A stretch of DNA of 64,000 nucleotides from an uncultured Clostridia bacterium (GTDB lineage Bacteria > Bacillota > Clostridia > Oscillospirales > Acutalibacteraceae), in the NCBI GenBank assembly GCA_944380845.1, contig CALWIU010000030.1, positions 1 through 64,000 on the forward strand. Reading direction: 5' to 3'. Made by a program: the position numbers and the translations under genes. Positions within the stretch are counted from its first letter, which is position 1. Each line of letters opens with the position of its first letter. The notes under the pieces are model-generated. The model did not search any database, was not told the DNA's origin, and worked only from the letters and a program-made list of their open reading frames with translations. Positions 24,832 through 33,254 of the stretch are shown here, piece after piece.

Positions 24832-24871
24832 AACAGCACCGGCTGAAAAAACTTTCCCGCCGGTGCTGTTT
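24832..24871 (-). terminator. Intrinsic terminator after the RHH gene
   Basis: Stem AACAGCACCGGC (24832-24843) / GCCGGTGCTGTT (24859-24870). On the minus strand it is followed by TTGCATAATTTTTTTT. It lies 32 bases beyond the RHH stop and upstream of pdaA. Confidence 0.8.
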
Positions 24872-24902
24872 TTGCAATAACCTATTGCTTGGATCTTCTG
24901 GT

Positions 24903-25106
24903 TTATTTGTCAGATTCCAGAATCTGCGCGTGCTCTAACGCCCAATCCAAAAGCATGTTAATCAATTCATTTCTGGAACGGTTGGTTTTGTCGCTCAAGC
25001 GGTCTAACCGATTAGCGGTTGCGTCTTTCACGCGAATAGAAAAGGTTTTGTAACCATCCTCACCCTTGATGGATGATTTTTTTGTGATGATCAATTTTTC
25101 ATTCAT
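24903..25106 (-). CDS. Small ribbon-helix-helix (CopG-like) DNA-binding protein
   Basis: A 67-residue protein with the RHH pattern: a beta strand KTFSIRVKDAT, then helix A (ANRLDRLSDKT) and helix B (RSRNELINMLLDWALEHAQIL). Such proteins dimerise and bind DNA through the strand. ATG 25106 is chosen over an upstream ATG because GAGGTG precedes it and the upstream ATG lies in the promoter. It stands alone with its own promoter and terminator; no toxin gene is adjacent, so it is not obviously an antitoxin. The operator and target are unknown. Confidence 0.8.
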   Translation of the reverse strand: MNEKLIITKKSSIKGEDGYKTFSIRVKDATANRLDRLSDKTNRSRNELINMLLDWALEHAQILESDK

Positions 25107-25432
25107 ATAAAACACCTCAATTTTATCATACGGCTTATTTTTCAAAAGTAAATGTTATTGTTTTAAATGCGCTTTTTAACAAGCTATGGTTTTTTGATAA
25201 AGACGACAATAACCATAAAATAGTTTGTTATTTCTTGTTACAATTAAGAACCATATAAAAACCGAAAACATACCTGTTCCTATTTGCTCGCGCATATTCA
25301 CATGGGTTCTGTACAGTTTATCCGTTTTGTATATCAAATATGTGAATAAAAAACAAAATCATTTATAATTTCAAACAACAGTCCATTATGTGTTTGTTTT
25401 TCAACAAAACAAATCAAGATGTTCTATTTAAA
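25107..25432. other. AT-rich intergenic region
   Basis: This 326-base spacer holds the RHH promoter (25125-25152) at one end and the downstream side of the GH29 gene at the other. An imperfect inverted repeat AACAAGCTATGGTT ... AACCAT-n5-TAGTTTGTT spans about 25179-25236. No coding frame, RNA gene or clear terminator for the GH29 gene could be supported. Confidence 0.5.
25125..25152 (-). promoter_or_regulatory. Promoter of RHH gene
   Basis: Minus strand -35 TTTACT (25147-25152), 16-base spacer, -10 TATGAT (25125-25130). The leader is about 15 nt. Confidence 0.55.
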
Positions 25433-26731
25433 TCAGGCCAACAGCACATCAATGACCGGCGTAATTACCCGGGGTTTTACCACCGGAAGCCGAAAGACGA
25501 CTTCACCGGTTTCTTTCTTTTCGTCATACAAAATTTCACTGTGATCGTGAAGGAATCGGGTATAAGTGAGCTTGCCAGACAGACCAGACACGGTCAAATG
25601 CGCAAAGGGATACACCTGAAGGTGGATATACAAATGCGTTCCGTCCTCTTTTTGTGTCAGCCGCGTGCCCGGCGGCGCCTGAAAACAAGGTTCCGCCATG
25701 GTACATCCATATATAGACGCTGCATGATATTTCATCCACTCGCCGTAAACAGCCAGCGCCGATTCAGCGCGGTCATCAAAATTTCCTCTGCCGGTCGGGC
25801 CGACATTCATCAGAAGATTTCCGCCGAGCGACACCGTATTTATCAGCATATTGATCAGCATTTCCGGAGATTTCCAGGACATTTCATCCCGGTAATAGCC
25901 CCACGATCCGGAAAAAGTTTGACAGGCTTCCCATGTGACCAGTTCGCCGGTTTTTTCATGCGTGATCCAACTGGTTGGCTGCACTTGCTCCGGCGTCCAA
26001 AGATCCTGTTCCAGATCAGCGCGGTTATCAATGATAATCCCCGGCTGAAGCGAACGGGCAAGAGCGATCAGCTTTTCGGATTCCCATTGCTCTTTCCCTT
26101 TGCCGCCGCCGAACTGCATCCATTTCGGCGCATCTGATTTTTCAGGGTCGGCAGGATAGGAAAAATCAAACCAGAGAATATCGATCTTCCCGTATCCGGT
26201 CAGCAGCTCGCGAACCTGATCGCGCATATACGCAGCGTATTTTGTCATATCCCGTCCCTGATCCTGAAGTTCAGCGTCCGGATCGCGGCGGCGGGGATGC
26301 AAAACATCAATGGGGAAATCAGGATGATGCCAATCGATCAGCGAATAGTAAAAACCAATTTTCAGTCCCTCGGCGCGGAAAGCGTCTACATACTCGCGCA
26401 CGATATCCCGTCCAAAGGGGGTATTCGTGACTTTATAATCTGTATACGCCGTGTCAAATAAACAAAAGCCCTCATGATGCTTCGTTGTCAGAACGGCATA
26501 CTTCATGCCGGCTGCCTTCGCCTGTTTGGCCCACTCCCGCGCATCCAACAAATCGGGCTCAAAATGCGCGAAATACCGTTGATACTTTTCTTCCGGCGTA
26601 CACTCTATATTTTTGATCCACTCATGACGGGCGGGCAGAGCATATAAGCCAAAATGAATAAACATTCCGAAACGGTCATGACGAAACCATTCCGTATCTC
26701 CGGGGGTTTTTCGGATCACATAGCTTGACAT
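25433..26731 (-). CDS. GH29 alpha-L-fucosidase
   Basis: A 432-residue glycosidase family 29 enzyme that removes alpha-linked L-fucose from glycans with retention. The TIM-barrel N-terminal two thirds show WFRHDRFGMFIHFGLYA, AVLTTKHHEGFCLFDT, GFYYSLIDWHHPDF and the nucleophile region DILWFDFSYP (Asp, about residue 194). A C-terminal beta-sandwich follows from about 345. There is no signal peptide, so it acts on imported oligosaccharides. ATG 26731 has AAAAGGAG. It lies 21 bases after the metallophosphoesterase and is co-transcribed with it. No fucose isomerase or kinase is in the window. Together with nanEK it suggests use of mucin- or milk-type glycans. Confidence 0.93.
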   Translation of the reverse strand: MSSYVIRKTPGDTEWFRHDRFGMFIHFGLYALPARHEWIKNIECTPEEKYQRYFAHFEPDLLDAREWAKQAKAAGMKYAVLTTKHHEGFCLFDTAYTDYKVTNTPFGRDIVREYVDAFRAEGLKIGFYYSLIDWHHPDFPIDVLHPRRRDPDAELQDQGRDMTKYAAYMRDQVRELLTGYGKIDILWFDFSYPADPEKSDAPKWMQFGGGKGKEQWESEKLIALARSLQPGIIIDNRADLEQDLWTPEQVQPTSWITHEKTGELVTWEACQTFSGSWGYYRDEMSWKSPEMLINMLINTVSLGGNLLMNVGPTGRGNFDDRAESALAVYGEWMKYHAASIYGCTMAEPCFQAPPGTRLTQKEDGTHLYIHLQVYPFAHLTVSGLSGKLTYTRFLHDHSEILYDEKKETGEVVFRLPVVKPRVITPVIDVLLA

Positions 26732-26752
26732 AAAAAACTCCTTTTCTGCTGG

Positions 26753-28183
26753 TCAGTCCTGTTTTTGGTTTCTGGGAAAGACCGCATGATGATTATTAAA
26801 AGCAGGATTCACCAGCTCTATGATTGTCCGTTCAATATCGTTGAGCGTTCGCTGCACCTTCTCCTTTTTGAGAGCCTTGACCGGTAAAACAGCGCAGACA
26901 CGGCGGGGCAGAGATGCCACATCCGCCATCACTCGATAAATCGGAGTGGACGGCGCATGGGGATACATCGTGCCGTCAAAAACCGAAAGAAAAAGTTCAT
27001 AAACCAATGTAATCAGTTTTTCATCTTTGCAATCAGCGGCGGCCTTTTTATCAATACCTTTTCCGAAAGTAAAGAAGTTGATCATTCCGGCAGCTTTTTT
27101 GACCGAATCGTTTTTCAAATGTCTGACCGCCGTACGGATCAGTCCATAAGGAACTTTAACAGCGGAAAAATCCAGACCATAGCCGAGAAGCTGCTTTGTT
27201 AACGCCTCTTTTCCCTTATCGGCGTTATCTACCAGGTTTTTGACCACACCTAAGGTATGATCCCGGATAAAATCCGCACCCAGCATTTTTCCGTTATAAG
27301 TGAAGCTTTTCAGCGTCATCACATCCAGCTGCGCGCGTTCCCCATCCAGCGTAAAATAGGTATAGGGAGCAGGATACCCGCAAATCGAACCCAGATTGAT
27401 CTGATAAAGCGTATTACCCTTTTTCGTGGTGATTTTTGCCGTACGCTGCATATGAGAATGACCGACAAAAATATACTCCAACCCGGCATCCGCCAGTGTT
27501 TCCGCCATTTCCTGCCAGTCGCCGATCAGCATTCCGCCGTTGACCAGTTCGGAAATGCAGGGCATAATCAGATGATGCTGCATGGCGACGATCTCGTCGC
27601 CCGCTTCTTTGGCATCGTGGATCTGCTGAAGGATCCATTCCAGATGCTCCGGACTGTAACCCGCCTTGCCCTTTCCGTTTTTGTCATCGTTTATTCCCAA
27701 AAGACGGAATCCGTCTTTGATCTTTGCGCAGTAGGAAGACGATCCGTTCGGATGAACAAATTCCGAAAGACAGTCTTTCACGCCATACTCATAATAAAAG
27801 TCACGCAGTTCCGCAGGGGTCATCGTTTCTACACCATCGGTAATCACCTGATCGCCTTCGTAGCGCGCTGCGTCTTCGGAACAGCACCAATCGTGGGTCG
27901 CATAAACCACAAAAACCGGTTTTTTCTCTGCGAGAGCGTCGATTTTCTTTTTCATTTCCCAATGACTGACTTTTTCGCCGTCATTTGACAAGTCGCCGGC
28001 GAGCAAAACGGCATCGCAATCACCCGAACCGATCAGATGGAACGCCGCGTCTACGATGGCGCCGCTTTCTGCCAAACATTTCTGATCGGTCGCGCTGCGC
28101 ACTTCATAAGCCGAACCGGTGATACCCAGCGAGGGGGAATAATAGTGCATATCCGCCAGCAAAGCCAGCTTGCAACGATTCAT
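26753..28183 (-). CDS. Calcineurin-like metallophosphoesterase
   Basis: A 476-residue cytoplasmic phosphoesterase. Di-metal motifs appear in order: LLADMHYY (about 10), LAGDLSNDG (about 62), YATHDW (about 94), MQHHLI (about 202) and VGHSHMQ (about 238). The C-terminal 200 residues have no recognised domain. The start ATG 28183 is preferred to 28198 because GAGG precedes it. It is the first gene of a two-gene operon with the GH29 fucosidase; this pairing might mean a sugar- or lipid-phosphate substrate, but nothing in the sequence fixes it. Confidence 0.85.
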   Translation of the reverse strand: MNRCKLALLADMHYYSPSLGITGSAYEVRSATDQKCLAESGAIVDAAFHLIGSGDCDAVLLAGDLSNDGEKVSHWEMKKKIDALAEKKPVFVVYATHDWCCSEDAARYEGDQVITDGVETMTPAELRDFYYEYGVKDCLSEFVHPNGSSSYCAKIKDGFRLLGINDDKNGKGKAGYSPEHLEWILQQIHDAKEAGDEIVAMQHHLIMPCISELVNGGMLIGDWQEMAETLADAGLEYIFVGHSHMQRTAKITTKKGNTLYQINLGSICGYPAPYTYFTLDGERAQLDVMTLKSFTYNGKMLGADFIRDHTLGVVKNLVDNADKGKEALTKQLLGYGLDFSAVKVPYGLIRTAVRHLKNDSVKKAAGMINFFTFGKGIDKKAAADCKDEKLITLVYELFLSVFDGTMYPHAPSTPIYRVMADVASLPRRVCAVLPVKALKKEKVQRTLNDIERTIIELVNPAFNNHHAVFPRNQKQD

Positions 28184-28276
28184 GATAGAAAACCTCACAT
28201 TCTTACTTTATGCTTTCTCTTTTTCTTCCCTTGTAACACGAGATCCGGCTTACGAAAAAACCGCACCACAAGGGTT

Positions 28277-28305
28277 AGTTTATCATATCTTTCCATCGCT
28301 TACAA
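28277..28305 (-). promoter_or_regulatory. Promoter of phosphoesterase-fucosidase operon
   Basis: Minus strand -35 TTGTAA (28300-28305), 17-base spacer, -10 TAAACT (28277-28282). An overlapping TATGAT is a second candidate -10 with poorer spacing. Confidence 0.6.
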
Positions 28306-28344
28306 TGGCAGATCACTACCAAAAATCAATTGATATTTCTGTCA

Positions 28345-28385
28345 AAAAAGACGAAAAACCCGGAAGGATCTCTCTCTTCCGGGTC
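28345..28385 (-). terminator. Intrinsic terminator after cohesin/dockerin gene
   Basis: Stem ACCCGGAAG / CTTCCGGGT (about 28358-28366 and 28375-28384) followed on the minus strand by TTTTTCGTCTTTTTT, eight bases beyond the stop. Confidence 0.85.
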
Positions 28386-28392
28386 TGCTTTT

Positions 28393-30858
28393 TTACGCAA
28401 AGGTATCCAGTTTCACCGCAACGCGCAAGATCTTTCGCGCATCAGAGGACTGGATTTTTCCGTTTTTATCTGCGTCTGCCGCCAAACGCTGCGTTTCACT
28501 CAGCGTTTCCAGACGAACCGCCGCGCGCAAAGCCAAACGGGCATCGGCGCTGTTGACTTTACCGTCGCCGGTAACATCACCAAGAAGATATTCCGGTTCA
28601 TCCGGCTCGGTCGGTGAAGTAGGCGGTACGGGCACAGTCGGCGCCTGGGTGGTCGTGACCACCGGATCGGTGGGAAGGGTCGGCAAAGTCGGACGGGTCG
28701 TATCGTCCGCTGTTGTCTGCGGGGCTGTTGTCTGCGGGGCTGTTGTATCCGGGGAAGCCGTCGGTTCGGCCGGCGCTGTAGTAGGCTGGGTTGTTTCCGA
28801 TGAAGCGGGCGGCTCGGTTACAGGCTGCGTTGTTTCAGGGGGAAGGGTCGCAGGCGGTTCTGTTCCGGGAATATTCTCAACATAACTGGAAGACGGTTTG
28901 TTCCATACCACACGGTAATCCCCGCAGACACTGCACCGCCAGGCAAGGGGGGAACCTGTCCAGATATGGGCGTTGCTGTCGGTATATTCAGCTTCATATT
29001 TTTCCCCACAGACCGTACAGGTATAAAGCTTTTGTCCGGCGCTGCGGCAAGTCGCCGAACGCAGTACCGTACCTTCATTGGGCGTATGCCCCGTTGCGGG
29101 AACTTCCTCGGTGCGCAAAACCGCATGACAGCGCGTGCAGGTATAGGTGCGAACGCCGGTTCCGGTGCAGGTTGGCGCTTTGGTTACCACGCCTTTGTCA
29201 CTGCTATGTCCCAAAGCGGAAACCGCCTCGGTATAGCTTTCGCCGCAGATTGTGCAGGTAAAAGTCTTGACACCCGCGTCCACACAGGTCGGTTCGGTGG
29301 TGATTTTACCGGCATCATAAACATGATCGTGCGTCAGATGAACGGTAATTTCATACTTCTGGCCATCAGATACGGCGATGGTGTACGAAAGGCTTGTTTG
29401 TCCATTTTTCAGCGCTTGAACAGCAGCCGACTGTAGATTGCTTTCGGCAAGAACCACACTGTCACCCTTTTGCGTCAGACCGGCGCTGCTGCCGGCGGCA
29501 AGCGTATGGGTATTGAAATCCAGCGGAATTACCAGATCGCCGCCATTGTTATAATGATAGGAGAGCTCCGAGACAACAGAAGCGGAAGTATATACTTTAC
29601 AATGAAGCTGTGCGCTAACATTCATTCCATTTTCGTTTATATAATTCACCTGCTGGCTGAAAATGCCTGCCTGATCAAAAGAAGTATTCTGAAAAACATG
29701 AAAAACCAGAGAATCTACCTGTTCTTTTGACAATGACTTCAAAGCGTAATTATATATACCGCCGAAAAGACCGGTTACTTTTTCCGAAAGGTAGATATCC
29801 CGGGATGCTCTGGCAGGGGGAATGTAATAAATTTTGCAGGTATCCAATCGGTTTCCGTTGCTATCCTCGTCCCATTGATACAGGATGCCGTCATCGGTAA
29901 AATATTGGGAATAATCGGCAAAATCTGCCTCCGTAAATTCCATGACAATGTTTTCCAGCTGCGGCAGACCGCTGAAAGCTGCAAGTGGATATTCCGCTTT
30001 TGAGTTTTTCGGATCATTGTTGCGCATGGGAACGCTGAACACAATATTCTTTAAAAAGTCCATTTTGGTTCCGGCGCTGGCGCTGCCGAACGCATTATCG
30101 CTAATCGCGGCGGGTCTTGCTTCCGGCACGGCAAAATTCACCGTATCCACAACTTTCGGCGCTGTGATGGTATTCAGCTGGAAACGCCAGTCGGTATACT
30201 GACGGGGATCGGCGTTATTCTGTACACCCTTAAGAAATGCGCCGCCGGACAGGTTGGAACTGACCGACTCAGGCGATACGCGCACCGTCACACTGCCGCC
30301 GGCAGGTTCGCGAAGCTGCTCGTTTACCTCGACGCGCGTCTGAACCATCCGGAAAGTGTAATCGCCCGGCTCGGTTCCGTCGTTGACATGGAAAGAAAAT
30401 TTATACAGCGGAACAACGCCCTTTTCCGGGATGGAAACATCTGTCGCGCTCATGGCGCCGTTATTCATAAAGAAGGAGAAGGAAACATACCCCATGCCGG
30501 CCTTTTTATCCGGATATCCGGCGGCAAGACCGGCGGCAATCTCCATTTGATCTGCATAAGGGTTCTCGCGAAGGCCGGCGGCTTTTGCCGGCTCGCTTTT
30601 TGAGGTATAAAATCCGAATTGATTCTGATCATATTCCAAAATCAGGGACCCACTCTGCAAGCCCTGAACCTGATCTGCATAAACATATACATAGAAATAC
30701 TGCCCTTCGACCGCTTCAACCACGCCGTTGGCGCCGTTGACATCGCCCAGAAGAAATTTCGCTCCTTCGGTATCTGCTGCAACAGCCATGGGCAAACTGA
30801 CAAGCATCAATACTGCAACCATAAACAAAGCCAGAGGCTTTTTCCACAAGCGTTTCAT
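28393..30858 (-). CDS. Large secreted protein with cohesin-like N terminus and C-terminal dockerin
   Basis: An 821-residue surface protein. Signal peptide 1-28. A cohesin-like beta-sandwich (about 34-195: SGSLILEYDQNQFGFYT, VPLYKFSFHV) is followed by a large unknown middle region and a region of about 140 residues with four CxxC pairs in repeats of about 45 residues (YTCTICGESY, YTCTRCHAVL, YTCTVCGEKY, WRCSVCGDYR). Then come a Thr/Pro-rich linker (about 670-750) and a C-terminal dockerin with two calcium loops GDVTGDGKVNSADARLAL and DADKNGKIQSSDARKIL. Both module kinds in one chain resemble an adaptor scaffoldin. ATG 30858 has SD GGAGG. It carries its own promoter and terminator. No transmembrane anchor or sortase motif, so retention would rely on the dockerin. 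Confidence 0.82.
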   Translation of the reverse strand: MKRLWKKPLALFMVAVLMLVSLPMAVAADTEGAKFLLGDVNGANGVVEAVEGQYFYVYVYADQVQGLQSGSLILEYDQNQFGFYTSKSEPAKAAGLRENPYADQMEIAAGLAAGYPDKKAGMGYVSFSFFMNNGAMSATDVSIPEKGVVPLYKFSFHVNDGTEPGDYTFRMVQTRVEVNEQLREPAGGSVTVRVSPESVSSNLSGGAFLKGVQNNADPRQYTDWRFQLNTITAPKVVDTVNFAVPEARPAAISDNAFGSASAGTKMDFLKNIVFSVPMRNNDPKNSKAEYPLAAFSGLPQLENIVMEFTEADFADYSQYFTDDGILYQWDEDSNGNRLDTCKIYYIPPARASRDIYLSEKVTGLFGGIYNYALKSLSKEQVDSLVFHVFQNTSFDQAGIFSQQVNYINENGMNVSAQLHCKVYTSASVVSELSYHYNNGGDLVIPLDFNTHTLAAGSSAGLTQKGDSVVLAESNLQSAAVQALKNGQTSLSYTIAVSDGQKYEITVHLTHDHVYDAGKITTEPTCVDAGVKTFTCTICGESYTEAVSALGHSSDKGVVTKAPTCTGTGVRTYTCTRCHAVLRTEEVPATGHTPNEGTVLRSATCRSAGQKLYTCTVCGEKYEAEYTDSNAHIWTGSPLAWRCSVCGDYRVVWNKPSSSYVENIPGTEPPATLPPETTQPVTEPPASSETTQPTTAPAEPTASPDTTAPQTTAPQTTADDTTRPTLPTLPTDPVVTTTQAPTVPVPPTSPTEPDEPEYLLGDVTGDGKVNSADARLALRAAVRLETLSETQRLAADADKNGKIQSSDARKILRVAVKLDTFA

Positions 30859-30888
30859 ATCGTACCTCCACTTTCTTTTCTACTTATA

Positions 30889-30917
30889 AGCATACTATAT
30901 TTTAGATGGTAATACAA
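30889..30917 (-). promoter_or_regulatory. Promoter of cohesin/dockerin gene
   Basis: Minus strand -35 TTGTAT (30912-30917), 17-base spacer, -10 TATGCT (30889-30894), 30 nt before the start codon. Confidence 0.65.
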
Positions 30918-31012
30918 GAGAAATTTTTTGCTTTTCCGTCAGCCTGCACAAACCCCGCTTGCAAACTGCAACGGCGAGTGTTAAACATTTTCATAAATTC
31001 TATCGGATTTTT

Positions 31013-31027
31013 TACAGAATTTCTGTA
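31013..31027. promoter_or_regulatory. Palindrome upstream of DRTGG-HATPase-hydrogenase operon
   Basis: TACAGAATTTCTGTA is an inverted repeat (TACAGAA-T-TTCTGTA). It ends where the -35 of a -10-like TAGAAT (31049-31054) would lie, about 65 nt before the DRTGG start. An operator that blocks or recruits polymerase is likely from its position; the binding protein is unknown. Confidence 0.5.
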
Positions 31028-31119
31028 GATTTTTTTTGTCTGATGTGATAGAATAAGCGCGGTTTACCGGCACTGACGCCGGGAACGCAATCAAATTGTG
31101 ATCTACGAGGTGTCACGCA

Positions 31120-31470
31120 ATGAAAATTCGCGAAATCGTCGATATTCTGGAAGCCGACATCATTACCGGCGCGGACGATCTGGACCGCGAAGTCTTTACG
31201 GTTTGCGGCAGCGACCTGATGAGTGATGTTCTGGCATTTGTAAAAGAACAGGCCGTGCTTTTGACCGGCCTTGTCAATCCGCAGGTAATCCGCACGGCAG
31301 AAATGATGGATATGACTTGCGTTGTCTTTGTCAGAGGGAAAAAACCCGATCTGAATATGATCGATCTTGCCAACGAAATGGAGATCGTGCTTTTAGGAAC
31401 GGATTATGAGATGTTCACCGCCTGCGGACGTCTTTATACCAATGGATTACGCGGGAGAAGCGGAAAATAA
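31120..31470 (+). CDS. DRTGG-domain protein
   Basis: A 116-residue single-domain protein of the DRTGG family, found as a ligand- or regulation-linked domain in phosphotransacetylase and CBS proteins. Seen: MKIREIVDILEADIITG, CGSDLMSDVLAFVKEQ and VLLTGLVNPQVIRTAEMMD. SD GAGGTG is nine bases before ATG 31120. Its stop overlaps the HATPase start (TAATG), so the two are coupled. In Clostridia such proteins recur beside hydrogenase and anti-sigma-type ATPase genes; a sensor or adaptor role in that circuit is inferred. Confidence 0.85.
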   Translation: MKIREIVDILEADIITGADDLDREVFTVCGSDLMSDVLAFVKEQAVLLTGLVNPQVIRTAEMMDMTCVVFVRGKKPDLNMIDLANEMEIVLLGTDYEMFTACGRLYTNGLRGRSGK

Positions 31471-31895
31471 TGGAACCGCTCCACCTGCACTATGATGTCA
31501 ACGGCAATGATTTTACCTGCGCAGGCGAGGCATCCGGTAAAATCAAACGCACATTGAAATCTCTCGGGTTTTCCCCCGCCATCATCCGTAATGTCGCGAT
31601 TGCCGTTTATGAAGCGGAAATCAACATGGTCATTCATGCGGGCGGCGGTGTGATCGACTGCACCATACAGCCGGATCAGATCCTTGTGGTTCTGAAAGAC
31701 ACCGGACCCGGCATCCCCGATATTGAACAGGCGATGCAGGAAGGCTGGTCCACCGCGCCGGAAAACATCCGGCAGCTGGGGTTCGGCGCCGGCATGGGTC
31801 TGCCAAACATAAAAAAGTATTCCGACGACCTGAAAATTGACAGCACGGTCGGTGTCGGAACAACCATTACCATTACGGTGCGCAACCACCCGTAA
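31470..31895 (+). CDS. Anti-sigma-factor-type ATPase (HATPase_c, Ser/Thr kinase-like)
   Basis: A 141-residue GHKL ATPase of the RsbW/SpoIIAB type. The N box is seen in VAIAVYEAEINMVIHA (about 47-62), G1 in LKDTGPGIPD (about 75-84) and G2 in LGFGAGMGLPNI (about 101-112). Family members phosphorylate a partner STAS protein or sequester a sigma factor; no histidine-phosphotransfer domain is present, so it is not a classical sensor kinase. It is translationally coupled to the DRTGG gene and followed six bases later by the hydrogenase-like gene. The SpoIIE phosphatase at 12279 in the other hydrogenase operon is the expected opposing enzyme (inference). Cytoplasmic. Confidence 0.88.
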   Translation: MEPLHLHYDVNGNDFTCAGEASGKIKRTLKSLGFSPAIIRNVAIAVYEAEINMVIHAGGGVIDCTIQPDQILVVLKDTGPGIPDIEQAMQEGWSTAPENIRQLGFGAGMGLPNIKKYSDDLKIDSTVGVGTTITITVRNHP

Positions 31896-31900
31896 GAAGA

Positions 31901-33226
31901 TTGGAGGCGCGCGTTACGGAACAGTATTACCATTCGGTTCGGCTGGACAAGAAAAAATGCGAAGGCTGCATACACTGCATCCAGCGCTGTCCGACCCAGG
32001 CGATCCGCGTCAGAAACGGCAAAGCCATTATCGTTGCCGAACGCTGCATTGACTGCGGCGAGTGCATTCGCGTCTGCCCCCACAAGGCAAAATATGCCGA
32101 AAGGGACGGAATGGAAGAGCTTTCGCGTTTTTCTTATACAGTGGCGCTGCCCGCTCCCTCCTTATACGGACAGATCGCCAATGTCAAAGACATCAATTCC
32201 CTGCTTTGCGCTCTGCGGGATATCGGCTTTGACGATGTGTTTGAAGTGTCGGCAGCGGCGGAACGAATCTCCTCCGGAACCAAAAAATTTCTGAAAGAAA
32301 ATACAAACTTTCCACGGCCTGTCATATCCTCTGCCTGTCCGGTGATTTGCCGGCTGATCAGCGTTTGTTTTCCGAATCTGATCGAACATATCCTGCCCCT
32401 GCATTCCCCCATGGAGGAAGCCGGCAGGCTGGCACGAGAAGCAGCCATGAAAAAAACCGGTCTTCCACCGGAAAAAATCGGCGTCTTTTTCATCACACCC
32501 TGTCCGGCAAAGGTAACCGCCATCCGTCACCCGATGGAATGCGAAACATCCAATCTGGACGGAGCGCTGGCAATGAACGATATTTATCCTGCGCTGGTAA
32601 GTGCGCTTAAGCATGAGGAAGCAGAAGAGGATTTGCAAAACTCCGGGCTGATCGGCGTATCCTGGGGGATGACCGGCGGCGAAGCATCCGGTATTTTATC
32701 AGAAGACGCCCTGGCGGTAGACGGCATCGAAAACTGTATGAAACTGCTGGAAGAAATCGAAGATGAAAAGCTTCATGATATTTCCTTTATTGAACTGAAC
32801 GCCTGCTCCGGCGGCTGTGTCGGCGGCGTTTTAACGGCGGAAAATCCCTTTATCGCCAAAGCCCGGCTGCAACACCTGCGAAAATACCTGCCGGTAGCGA
32901 TGAACCGTGCTTCAGCGGAAGAAACCCGCACCGTTCTGACAGCAGAAAAATTACCGGAACCGGTACCGGCGCTGCGGCTGGCGGATAATCTGGAAGACGC
33001 CATGAAAAAAATGAACCGGCTGAATGCCCTGCTGGAAACATTCCCCAGACTGGACTGCGGCACCTGCGGGGCGCCGACCTGCCGGGCGCTGGCGGAAGAC
33101 ATTGTGCGCGGTTATACCACAGAACAGGACTGTATTTTCCGGATCAAAGAAGAGCTGGAAGGCGCAGGCCTGGGAAAAGCTGCGGAAGATCTGATTCCAC
33201 CGCCTTTCCGGAAAAAGAAAGAATAA
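31901..33226 (+). CDS. [FeFe]-hydrogenase-like signalling protein with altered active site
   Basis: A 441-residue protein: two ferredoxin-type clusters (CEGCIHCIQRCP, CIDCGECIRVCP, about 20-66), H-cluster domain (about 75-345) and a C-terminal FeS domain CGTCGAPTC...C (about 386-410). H-cluster motifs: L1 ISSACPVICRL, L2 TPCPAKVTA, L3 LNACSGGCVGG. The four cluster-binding Cys remain, but the first Cys of L1, the proton-transfer residue, is Ala, as described for sensory hydrogenases. It lacks the PAS domain of HydS. Start is uncertain: TTG 31901 is the only standard codon, yet the best SD (GGAGG, 31903-31907) lies inside it and points to GTT at 31913. Operon with DRTGG and HATPase, terminated at 33255-33295. 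Confidence 0.85.
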   Translation: MEARVTEQYYHSVRLDKKKCEGCIHCIQRCPTQAIRVRNGKAIIVAERCIDCGECIRVCPHKAKYAERDGMEELSRFSYTVALPAPSLYGQIANVKDINSLLCALRDIGFDDVFEVSAAAERISSGTKKFLKENTNFPRPVISSACPVICRLISVCFPNLIEHILPLHSPMEEAGRLAREAAMKKTGLPPEKIGVFFITPCPAKVTAIRHPMECETSNLDGALAMNDIYPALVSALKHEEAEEDLQNSGLIGVSWGMTGGEASGILSEDALAVDGIENCMKLLEEIEDEKLHDISFIELNACSGGCVGGVLTAENPFIAKARLQHLRKYLPVAMNRASAEETRTVLTAEKLPEPVPALRLADNLEDAMKKMNRLNALLETFPRLDCGTCGAPTCRALAEDIVRGYTTEQDCIFRIKEELEGAGLGKAAEDLIPPPFRKKKE

Positions 33227-33254
33227 TCCGCTGACACCAGCAAATAAAAGCAAA

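Noticed and set aside
25179..25236. Imperfect inverted repeat suggesting an RNA element
   Set aside because: Five-base bulge, long A/T-rich loop and no known riboswitch features; position downstream of the GH29 gene does not help.
30979..31000. Rex-operator-like half site GTGTTAAAC
   Set aside because: Only one half of the TTGTTAA-n4-TTAACAA pattern is present.
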